Shown here one piece after another: positions 9,613 through 16,551 of a stretch of 28,777 nucleotides of DNA. Position 1 is the first letter of the stretch; every line of letters starts with the position of its first letter. The position numbers and the translations under genes are program-made. Below the pieces are notes generated by a model. The model was not told the origin of the DNA. It did not search any database and saw only the letters and a list, made by a program, of their open reading frames with translations. This DNA comes from a virus: positions 1-28,777 of IMG/VR virus record IMGVR_UViG_3300021962_000488. One strand, written 5' to 3'.

Positions 9613-11688
9613 ATGTATATTATTTCTCAAACTTTTTATTTGGATAAAAACGCTTTTCATGGAGCAGATAGTGCTTTCGTGTCTGGCGTTGACTTATTTT
9701 TTAAAAAGAAACCAAACGCAACAAATAATTCTTCTGGCATAACAAATCCTGGTGTTATCGTATCAATTTTGGATACAACATTCAGCGGTGCACCAAATAG
9801 TATGGCAGAATATAAGAACTCTGTAACAAGAGAATCTTATGGTAATATTGCAACAAGTACCGGTGCTGTTACAGCAACAACATTTACGTTTTCTCAACCT
9901 ATTATAGTTAAAACAAATACTTCATATTCTATTCAAGTAAAGTTTGAAGATCCTGATTACGATGTGTGGACAGCAAAAACCGGCGATGCTTTAGTAGGAA
10001 CTAATAACGGATTTTCTGGATTCTCAAATGAATCACAAGGACAATTATTCGATTATGTTACAGCAGGTACAGTAACTCCTCGTGCTTCAACACAATTAAA
10101 GTTCAGACTTAAAGTTGCTAAATTTACTGCAAATACAGAAACTTATTATCTTACAAATAAAGACTTTGAGTTTTTAACTGTATCAAATCAAACGGCAAAG
10201 TTTACAGGCGGCGAAAAAGTATTTCAAGTAGAAGCAAACGCTACAGGCACTGTAAGTTTTACTTTAGGTGGAACTACTTTAACTGGAAATGGTACAAACT
10301 TTTCTACGGCGGTTGCTGTTAGTGGTCATGTAGTATTGTTTGCTAATAGCAGCACATATTCTGTCCGTCAAGTAAATTCTATTACTAATGCTACATCATT
10401 AACTGTAACAGAACCTTTCTCATATACAAATGCGGCCGCAAACTTCTTTGTAGCACCTGTTGCTAAAGCGTATTCAGCAAATCAACCAGCAAACACAGTA
10501 TATCTAGTGGATTCATTTGCAAATAGTTCATTAAAGTTTGATAGTGCTGCCACAATTGCTGGCGAAATCTCTGGCGCAACAGCAACTATCGTTAGTGTTG
10601 ATAACATTGCTGCTGCTCAGTTTAAACCAGAAATTGGTGTTACTGTACCATCAGACGGTAGTGCTATTCTATCATATGTTTTTGCCGCATTAGACGGTGG
10701 ATCATATAAAGTAAATACAAGCAATTTCAAAGAAATCAACAACAATAAATTAGAATTGATTGACACATATAATGCTCTAGTAATGTCTAGATCAAATGAA
10801 GTTTCTAATCCAACTTATCTTTATGGTGATAGAAAAAAATCTGCCGTATTAAAAGTTGAATTAACAGAAAAGGGCGAAGCCAATAATTCATATAGCGTAG
10901 TCTTTAACAGTCCATATCTATATGGCGAAAAACTTGATATGTTCGTCGGTAAGAACAACATTAATAATGATGTTACTGATGAAAATACAAGATATGGCAA
11001 TTGTATTTCTAAACACATTACGACTAAAATTACATTTGATCAAGGCAAGTCAGCCGAAGATGCTCTATTATATCTCACAGCATATAAGCCTGCAGGCACT
11101 GATCTTGTTCCTTACATCAAGATTCATAATACAAAAGATCCAGAAGCATTTGACGATAAAGATTGGACAAGAATGGTTCCTCTATATAGCAGCAATGCGG
11201 TAGTCAGTAGCACAGCCACAAAGAACTATCTAGAATACGCTTTTGGTATTCCATCTTCTCCTCAGATTGACACCACACTCACTGGTACTGTGACTACAAC
11301 CTTTAATGATACTACAATTGTCGGTAGTGGAACAAACTTCTCTACAGATTTAACTGCTGGCGATGTTATCAAAGTATATTCACCAATTTTCCCAGAACAG
11401 TTTCAAATTGCTCTTGTATCAATTGTTAATAGCGCAACATCTTTAGATATTAATGTCCCGATTGCAAATAACAGTCTTTCTGGTTCTGGATTTAAAATTG
11501 ATGTACTTAAATATCCTCAAGGGGCGTTTATCAATCAACAGAACGGTAATATTGTAAGATATTATGGATCTGATCTAAATGAATATGATACATTTGATAC
11601 TATGCAATTCAAAATTGATATTCTTTCTGATAATGTCAATGTTTCACCAAGAATTAACAATATTCGTGCATTAGGAGTTAGCGCATAA
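9613..11688 (+). CDS. Virion structural protein, companion of the DUF4815-type protein
   Basis: This 691-residue, beta-rich protein begins I-I-S-Q-T-F-Y-L-D, then V-D-L-F-F-K-K-K, a pattern I associate with the C-terminal halves of long DUF4815-type proteins in cyanophages. Here it is a separate gene. Two copies of a beta-module (G-T-V, then G-T-N-F-S-T, then V-x-S-I-x-N-x-T-S-L) lie near residues 213-290 and 556-640; a third copy is in the upstream protein. The C-terminus reads Y-D-T-F-D-T-M-Q-F-K-I-D-I then P-R-I-N-N-I-R-A-L. There is a good AGGAGA Shine-Dalgarno at 9598-9603. The stop overlaps the next ATG by one base. The structural role is confident; the location on the virion (baseplate rim or fibre base) is inferred. 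Confidence 0.68.
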   Translation: MYIISQTFYLDKNAFHGADSAFVSGVDLFFKKKPNATNNSSGITNPGVIVSILDTTFSGAPNSMAEYKNSVTRESYGNIATSTGAVTATTFTFSQPIIVKTNTSYSIQVKFEDPDYDVWTAKTGDALVGTNNGFSGFSNESQGQLFDYVTAGTVTPRASTQLKFRLKVAKFTANTETYYLTNKDFEFLTVSNQTAKFTGGEKVFQVEANATGTVSFTLGGTTLTGNGTNFSTAVAVSGHVVLFANSSTYSVRQVNSITNATSLTVTEPFSYTNAAANFFVAPVAKAYSANQPANTVYLVDSFANSSLKFDSAATIAGEISGATATIVSVDNIAAAQFKPEIGVTVPSDGSAILSYVFAALDGGSYKVNTSNFKEINNNKLELIDTYNALVMSRSNEVSNPTYLYGDRKKSAVLKVELTEKGEANNSYSVVFNSPYLYGEKLDMFVGKNNINNDVTDENTRYGNCISKHITTKITFDQGKSAEDALLYLTAYKPAGTDLVPYIKIHNTKDPEAFDDKDWTRMVPLYSSNAVVSSTATKNYLEYAFGIPSSPQIDTTLTGTVTTTFNDTTIVGSGTNFSTDLTAGDVIKVYSPIFPEQFQIALVSIVNSATSLDINVPIANNSLSGSGFKIDVLKYPQGAFINQQNGNIVRYYGSDLNEYDTFDTMQFKIDILSDNVNVSPRINNIRALGVSA

Positions 11689-11927
11689 TGCGACCCGGGT
11701 TACAGACAGATAAAAAATATATAAGCACATCAGTACCAGGTCTTATTCGAGACTTGAGAAGCGGCGCAGTAATAAATAACAACGACTCTGAATATAATAC
11801 TTTTATGAATGAAAGATCAAGACGCGCACAACAACATAATCTTGCAAAGAAGGTTGACATCTTAGAAAAGTCAATAGAAGATATCAAACAAATGTTAAAT
11901 ATTTTGGTGACCAAAAATGGCAATTAA
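11688..11927 (+). CDS. Small coiled-coil protein, unknown function
   Basis: This is a 79-residue basic protein. Residues 1-40 contain the motif P-G-L-I-R-D-L-R-S-G-A-V-I-N-N-N. Residues 45-75 form a charged heptad-like helix (A-K-K-V-D-I-L-E-K-S-I-E-D-I-K-Q-M-L) that should make a coiled coil. The ATG overlaps the previous stop by one base and the gene overlaps the next by 11 bases, so translation is probably coupled with its neighbours. Its size, helix and position among structural genes suggest a minor virion or assembly protein. I do not recognise a family. Confidence 0.6.
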   Translation: MRPGLQTDKKYISTSVPGLIRDLRSGAVINNNDSEYNTFMNERSRRAQQHNLAKKVDILEKSIEDIKQMLNILVTKNGN

Positions 11928-12489
11928 TACTGCAAACGTAAATATCACTACAGATACGTTTAAAGACTGGATAGATAAGACAGATGAGATAGCCCATAAG
12001 TTATCTACAGAAGTCGTAACAGCAAACGGCACGGCAGGTATCACTACCGGCAATGCTTATGTGAATGGCATTTTTGCAGCAAACACGCTTGTTGTTGTTT
12101 CTAATATTCGTGGTGGTAATGTTGGAACTGCAAACACATTAAACATTAGCAGCAATGTTTTACAACAGAATGTTACTTTGACTGTATCTGGTTTAGTTTC
12201 TTGCAATTCAAGTGCCAATCAGATTGTAGATTCCTTTGGTCTTACAAACAGCAGGGCAACAAAATATTTTCTTCAGGTAAACACAGCCGTAGGATATCAG
12301 TCAACAGAAATTATGGTTTTACATGACGGTGGAACAAACGTATATTCTACTGAATATGCTACATTAAGCACAAATGGTATTCAAGGCGTATTCTCTGTGA
12401 ATGTAGCATCTGGTAATGTTAATTTATTAGTTACTCCTACTCCAGCAGTTTCGGATGTAAGTTTCCAAAGAACGTCATTAAAAGTATAA
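11917..12489 (+). CDS. Small virion protein, fibre-like (unknown)
   Basis: This is a 190-residue protein. Residues 1-30 are a short helical segment (T-F-K-D-W-I-D-K-T-D-E-I-A). Residues 31-100 are rich in Asn/Thr/Val and look like stacked beta strands. The C-terminal half, from A-T-K-Y-F-L-Q-V-N near 134 to the end, has the pattern of a compact beta domain that recurs in structural proteins of marine T4-like phages (T-E-I-M-V-L-H-D-G-G). The ATG lies 11 bases inside the previous gene. It is probably a fibre or baseplate-decorating protein. The family is not named with confidence. Confidence 0.55.
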   Translation: MAINTANVNITTDTFKDWIDKTDEIAHKLSTEVVTANGTAGITTGNAYVNGIFAANTLVVVSNIRGGNVGTANTLNISSNVLQQNVTLTVSGLVSCNSSANQIVDSFGLTNSRATKYFLQVNTAVGYQSTEIMVLHDGGTNVYSTEYATLSTNGIQGVFSVNVASGNVNLLVTPTPAVSDVSFQRTSLKV

Positions 12490-12492
12490 ATA
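12485..12492 (+). promoter_or_regulatory. T4-type late promoter box
   Basis: An exact TATAAATA overlaps the stop of the previous gene and lies 20 bases before the ATG at 12513. In T4-like phages this octamer alone is the -10 element read by the phage sigma factor (gp55) with the sliding clamp. By position it would drive the two small genes at 12513 and 12854. Confidence 0.6.
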
Positions 12493-12512
12493 TATAATAA
12501 TAGGTATTAACA

Positions 12513-12854
12513 ATGGCCGCAAAAGCAAATATTATTGTAGATCAAGCCACAACGTTTAATACGCAATTGGTAATTACGGACGATAACGATTTTCCTATTG
12601 ATCTTACTGGTTATGATATTTACGCTAAGTTTAAGAAGTGGTATACATCATCAAATTCTGTCAGTTTTGTTATAGATGTGCCTACACCCTCCCAAGGAAT
12701 AGTAAATCTTAATTTGAGTGCTAATACCACGGCAACTCTAGATTATGGTAGATATGTATATGATATCATTGCACTTAAAGAAAGTGACGGTACAATAACT
12801 AGAATCATTGAAGGAATACTTACAGTAACACCGGAGGTAACCACTTTAGACTAA
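12513..12854 (+). CDS. Small beta-sandwich virion protein (Ig-like fold suspected)
   Basis: This 113-residue protein has alternating hydrophobic strands and the phrases D-N-D-F-P-I-D-L-T-G-Y near 27, Y-T-S-S-N near 46, and Y-G-R-Y-V-Y-D-I-I-A-L near 85, ending in I-E-G-I-L-T-V-T-P-E-V. That layout resembles the short Ig-like upper-baseplate or fibre domains (BppU N-terminal type) found in many tailed phages. The gene has its own late promoter box and a weak AGG Shine-Dalgarno. Its stop overlaps the next ATG by one base. It is likely a minor structural protein; the partner is unknown. Confidence 0.58.
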   Translation: MAAKANIIVDQATTFNTQLVITDDNDFPIDLTGYDIYAKFKKWYTSSNSVSFVIDVPTPSQGIVNLNLSANTTATLDYGRYVYDIIALKESDGTITRIIEGILTVTPEVTTLD

Positions 12855-13063
12855 TGCCAATAAGCAACTTATCAAGTATTAAAGTAACATTTGTTAACGC
12901 AAATTCATTTGCGGTTCGAGGCACTGTGGGTGCTTTGAGTAATGTAGACGAAGCAGAAAAAAATAATGGTAATACTTTAGTATATTATTCGGCAAATACT
13001 ACATACGTTCTACAGTCACCAAACAATCTCAACATCACAGAGATTGACGGCGGCGAGTTCTAA
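12854..13063 (+). CDS. Small protein of unknown function at the end of the structural block
   Basis: This is a 69-residue protein starting in a TAATG overlap with the previous gene, so it is translationally coupled. It has a strand-rich N-terminus (I-K-V-T-F-V-N-A-N-S-F-A-V-R-G) and an acidic end. No known motif is seen. Its coupling to a beta-sandwich virion protein suggests it is a structural partner. Its stop codon overlaps the stop codon of the convergent gene on the other strand by four bases. Confidence 0.5.
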   Translation: MPISNLSSIKVTFVNANSFAVRGTVGALSNVDEAEKNNGNTLVYYSANTTYVLQSPNNLNITEIDGGEF

Positions 13064-13785
13064 GAGAATAGATGCATCTTAGATTGATGTACAGCAACAT
13101 AGTCTTGACTGTTGGTGTTCATACTAAAAGTCTCATCTAATAAACTATATCCTTTAAATTCAACTCGACCAGAATGTAATCTACCAAGATTATATCCTAG
13201 TGGTGTTAATAGTTCGTATGCATCCACTAAAAGAAATCTGCTTAGAATAGCAGCAAGACCATATTCAAACTGAATAATACCTATCTTTTTTTCTGTCAGT
13301 GAATCAATAAAGCCGTCTAGAACCATACCTTCAGCGCCCTCAACATCTATCTTTAGAAAATCAACATAACCAAGTGATCTGCTCTTGATGTATTGATCAC
13401 CTGTGAAGATAATACCTTCGCGCCACTCAAAGTTCTCTACTGCTAGTTTAGCGAGATGTGTGCTTACAGCGTCATGATCTTTCCGCCATTTCATTCGTAA
13501 TGTTCCACATGAATCCGAAAGACCAAATCCATTAGGAATGATCTTAGAGTCTAATGGAATGTTATTAAGAAGTTTCTTATAAGTTTCATATACAACTTCA
13601 AATGTATGAATCTCGGCATCAGGATGGAACTCTCTTGCCATGCGAGTCCATTCCCCAATATTAGAACCAACATCTAGAATGGTGTTTAGTTTACCTTGCA
13701 GATGTTGAAGAATCCAATCTTCTCCGTGCAAAGCAAATTCTTTTCTTGCATAATCTTTTGAGTATGTTTCAAATGTGTATGTCAT
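13060..13785 (-). CDS. FkbM-type SAM-dependent methyltransferase
   Basis: This 241-residue protein has the two FkbM-family signatures: the SAM-binding loop D-V-G-S-N-I-G-E-W-T at residues 38-47 with a following acidic F-E at 62-63, and K-I-D-V-E-G-A-E at 145-152. FkbM enzymes typically O-methylate sugars or other hydroxyl groups. There is no signal peptide, so it acts in the cytoplasm of the infected cell. It is the last gene of a three-gene minus-strand operon, and its ATG overlaps the previous stop as ATGA. With two glycosyltransferases upstream, the simplest reading is methylation of a glycan those enzymes build. The substrate is not visible from the sequence. Confidence 0.85.
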   Translation of the reverse strand: MTYTFETYSKDYARKEFALHGEDWILQHLQGKLNTILDVGSNIGEWTRMAREFHPDAEIHTFEVVYETYKKLLNNIPLDSKIIPNGFGLSDSCGTLRMKWRKDHDAVSTHLAKLAVENFEWREGIIFTGDQYIKSRSLGYVDFLKIDVEGAEGMVLDGFIDSLTEKKIGIIQFEYGLAAILSRFLLVDAYELLTPLGYNLGRLHSGRVEFKGYSLLDETFSMNTNSQDYVAVHQSKMHLFS

Positions 13786-14363
13786 GATACTGTAAATGTC
13801 CTTTTACCGATATGTCCACATGTTATAGATGTATCGACCCAGAGAGAATGTCCCTTATCTCTTGCTTTTCTACAGAAGTCTAAATCTTCGCTAAAGGTGT
13901 CTTTGTGATCTAGAGCATGATGATAATAGAATTGTGGATATCCAATATCAACAAAAACTTGCTTCTTAATTAGAACGCAACCGAAACCAAACGATCCAAC
14001 TTCTACTACACCCTTACCTTTTAGATTTTCCCAAGGAATATTTCTGAAAGAGAAATCATGTACTTCTAATACTTGATTTTCATTTCGTTGACGATATACC
14101 GCAGAGATTGCCGGCTTGTCTGCTGCTAAAAGTCTTGCTAGTGTATCTGGTGGAAAAGTCATATCGTGATCGACAGCAAACAGGTAATCAAAACCTTTAA
14201 CTGTCCAGTCTGCAATTAGATTGCGAACTTGATCTACACGATAACCATAGAAGTATTGAAATTGAGTTCTATATCCATCAGGTACAATCTGATCGTAGAT
14301 TGACTTGAATGTATCGGGCTGAATATCGTTAGCAGTAGGAATTGCTATTAAAATGCTTTTCAT
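13782..14363 (-). CDS. Small GT-A fold glycosyltransferase (GT2-like)
   Basis: This 193-residue protein begins I-L-I-A-I-P-T-A-N-D, has a D-H-D triad at 65-67 (the DXD metal/nucleotide-sugar motif) within F-A-V-D-H-D-M-T-F-P, then F-G-F-G-C-V-L-I near 125, an acidic S-E-D-L-D-F-C at 158-164 that fits the catalytic base region, and a late C-G-H-I-G with His184. This is the compact phage-type glycosyltransferase layout. It probably transfers a sugar from a nucleotide donor in the cytoplasm. Its start overlaps the upstream fusion glycosyltransferase stop by one base, and its stop overlaps the methyltransferase start. Donor and acceptor are unknown. Confidence 0.8.
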   Translation of the reverse strand: MKSILIAIPTANDIQPDTFKSIYDQIVPDGYRTQFQYFYGYRVDQVRNLIADWTVKGFDYLFAVDHDMTFPPDTLARLLAADKPAISAVYRQRNENQVLEVHDFSFRNIPWENLKGKGVVEVGSFGFGCVLIKKQVFVDIGYPQFYYHHALDHKDTFSEDLDFCRKARDKGHSLWVDTSITCGHIGKRTFTVS

Positions 14364-16429
14364 TATATCTCCATATCAATAGTCTTGGTTTCACCACAAA
14401 TTTCTTTAGAGTTTTTTGTTTGTTCGTTTGAGTTAACCTTAAAGTCATTCAGAGGATTCATGTCGTTATAATTATATACGACTTCTGGCACACAAACAAC
14501 CTTTGATGGATCTGCTTTGAGTAGAATAGAATAGAACACAGCATTATCTCCACCTGCTTTATACCACGATCCTGTTAAACTCTTAAATTCATAATCAGGA
14601 ATGTTATCTAAGAGTCTTCTAGAGAATGTTCTTAGATGAGTATAAGGCATGTTCCAATTAAACTTGTAATCTTTATACAGTCTCATTTCTTTAATAAATG
14701 GTGGATATTCTTGAGCAATCAAAGGAATATTGTCAATCATTGACCAACATGAACCATAAGTAAATTCAGCACCATCATGATATAAATTATTGTACTTGTG
14801 GAAAATGTTTGGATCATTTACAAGAGAGTCATCACCATCCAATAGCATGATGATTCTGTCATCGTTATACTTTCTAATATTGGTAATTTGATTGTAGACA
14901 GCACCCATATTTTCCGTGTTGTTTACAACAGTGAACTTTTTTCTGATCTTTTCGGGTAACTGTTCTAGAGTTTCTTTGATAACTTCAAGAGTTCTATCTG
15001 TACTATTATCATTCACAACAACCATATTATACATCAAATAATCCTGAGATGCAACAGAAAAAATACATTTCTGAATATATTTTTCAGAATTATACACAGG
15101 AGTTATAACTGTGATCTGTTTTTCTTCTGTTCTGGGGTCTTGAAGTTCCTCTGGATTCATGAATCTACGACCAAAAGCCTTTCTGACTTTGTGATTGATT
15201 CTAGAAACTTTATGATATTCGTCAACAGGTAGATATTCTCCTAGTTTGTAGAATAGATGTTGTTTCCATTGAAGTGCTACAGAATCCCAACCGACGATAT
15301 CTTTTAGTTGATTGCAAGCATACATTTTTTGTTGATGAAGATATTTGTCTTTGTGTGCGCGAATTGCCATATCAACGAAAGCATTTACTTGATATTCATT
15401 ATTGATATGAGGAAATAAACTGTTTGGTTCGATAGGATATGGAATCTTGTAGCAGGCAGAATCAATCGCTGTTTCTTCTAGCGCACCAAAATCACAGGTA
15501 ATCAATGGAGTGTTATGTGCTAATGCTTCTATACAAGAGATACCGTAAGTCTCTGGATATGCTGCTGGATAAATCATGTACGACGATTCTGCCATAATAG
15601 CAGCGACTTGATCTTGCTTAATGATACCAGTAAATTCAATATTGAGTCCCATACTTTTGCTGTACTCAATAAGTTCATAGTATCGCTTCTGTTGAGCGTC
15701 AGGTCCATCCTGATCTTTGAACTTATAGTATCCGCCGATGATCTTCAGCCGGGCTTCAGGGATCGCCTCTTGTACTCTTGGCCAAACCTTGTCAATTAGA
15801 GGCATCATTCCCTTAGTAACAGAGGAGTTATAGACAAATAGATTTGGATCCTTTTTTCTTACATCAACAAAATCTACATATCTACCTATACCGTTTCTGG
15901 TAAGGAACATGTACTTTTTAAGTACCTCAAACATCCTCTTTCTACCATGATGACAATTCGTGACATAATCTAGATGGAAGTCAGACAGAACGAATACTTC
16001 ATTGAGGCGTTTCTGGATGATCAGGTCCTCCATCAAATCGTCGCCGTCGCAAAATGTATCATGTAGCCACAAGACTCTATGAACAGAGTTAGGAACGATA
16101 TGATCGAAGTTCGGTAAGGTAACAAAACTCTTAAAGGTTTTATTGATATGTGACGGGGTAAAAGGTGCTACCGAGCGTGATGAAATTACTATACCAAAAT
16201 TGTTTTCATTAGCAATTTCTCTGATCGGACGATATCTTACATTGTCGTAGATACCAGGCGAACAATCTTTTTCTCCGTCACAATCGTTATAGACGGTAAC
16301 ATCAAATCCGATCTTAGCAAGTTCTCTAGAGATATAGATTACAGCGGATTCAGAACCGCCAAGCCCTCTTTTGGAAAGAGTAGAACCATCATAAGGTAAA
16401 CCGAGACAATCAATAAAAGTTATTTTCAT
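14363..16429 (-). CDS. Two-domain glycosyltransferase: GT4 (GT-B) fused to GT2 (GT-A)
   Basis: Starting at 16429 gives 688 residues. This start is preferred over the one at 16483 because a GGAG (minus strand, 16438-16435) sits five bases upstream and the protein then begins directly with the Rossmann strand M-K-I-T-F-I-D. Domain 1, about 1-400, is GT4: G-G-S-E at 24-27, and the E-x7-E pair E293/E301 in Y-P-E-T-Y-G-I-S-C-I-E-A. Domain 2, about 437-650, is GT2: V-I-T-P-V-Y-N-S at 441, N-D-N-S-T-D-R-T at 473-480, and D-G-D-D at 531-534. Both active sites look intact, so it could add two different sugars in sequence. It leads the minus-strand operon behind its own late promoter. Confidence 0.85.
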   Translation of the reverse strand: MKITFIDCLGLPYDGSTLSKRGLGGSESAVIYISRELAKIGFDVTVYNDCDGEKDCSPGIYDNVRYRPIREIANENNFGIVISSRSVAPFTPSHINKTFKSFVTLPNFDHIVPNSVHRVLWLHDTFCDGDDLMEDLIIQKRLNEVFVLSDFHLDYVTNCHHGRKRMFEVLKKYMFLTRNGIGRYVDFVDVRKKDPNLFVYNSSVTKGMMPLIDKVWPRVQEAIPEARLKIIGGYYKFKDQDGPDAQQKRYYELIEYSKSMGLNIEFTGIIKQDQVAAIMAESSYMIYPAAYPETYGISCIEALAHNTPLITCDFGALEETAIDSACYKIPYPIEPNSLFPHINNEYQVNAFVDMAIRAHKDKYLHQQKMYACNQLKDIVGWDSVALQWKQHLFYKLGEYLPVDEYHKVSRINHKVRKAFGRRFMNPEELQDPRTEEKQITVITPVYNSEKYIQKCIFSVASQDYLMYNMVVVNDNSTDRTLEVIKETLEQLPEKIRKKFTVVNNTENMGAVYNQITNIRKYNDDRIIMLLDGDDSLVNDPNIFHKYNNLYHDGAEFTYGSCWSMIDNIPLIAQEYPPFIKEMRLYKDYKFNWNMPYTHLRTFSRRLLDNIPDYEFKSLTGSWYKAGGDNAVFYSILLKADPSKVVCVPEVVYNYNDMNPLNDFKVNSNEQTKNSKEICGETKTIDMEI

Positions 16430-16468
16430 TAAAACTCCATTTTTTCTCAAACCACTAGTTCGTCTTTT

Positions 16469-16476
16469 TATAAATA
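16469..16476 (+). promoter_or_regulatory. T4-type late promoter box for the collagen-like fibre operon
   Basis: An exact TATAAATA lies 75 bases before the fibre ATG at 16552, with initiation expected near 16482. There is no coding sequence here if the 16429 start of the opposite gene is right. Confidence 0.68.
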
Positions 16477-16483
16477 ATAACAT

Positions 16484-16499
16484 ACAGTTATATAACTGT
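16484..16499. repeat. Perfect 16-bp palindrome between two facing late promoters
   Basis: ACAGTTATATAACTGT is self-complementary over all 16 bases. It lies at the expected start sites of both the rightward and the leftward transcripts. It could be an operator for a dimeric protein or a weak 5' stem-loop (five base pairs with a six-base loop) in either mRNA. Confidence 0.7.
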
Positions 16500-16502
16500 C
16501 AA

Positions 16503-16510
16503 TATTTATG
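16503..16510 (-). promoter_or_regulatory. Late promoter box (CATAAATA variant) for the glycosyltransferase operon
   Basis: On the minus strand the sequence reads CATAAATA, which fits the relaxed NATAAATA form of late promoters described for T4-like cyanophages. It lies 74 bases upstream of the ATG at 16429, with initiation expected near 16497. Confidence 0.5.
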
Positions 16511-16551
16511 TTGTTTTGCCAATAGATATATATCTAATAAAGGATTGCCAT

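Noticed and set aside
16430-16483. Longer N-terminus for the GT4-GT2 fusion starting at 16483
   Set aside because: The extra 18 residues are basic and unlike a GT4 N-terminus, a good GGAG precedes 16429, and the longer form would overlap the late promoter box.
16484-16499. LexA/SOS box reading of the palindrome
   Set aside because: The half-sites are in the opposite order (ACAG...CTGT rather than CTGT...ACAG), so it does not fit that operator.
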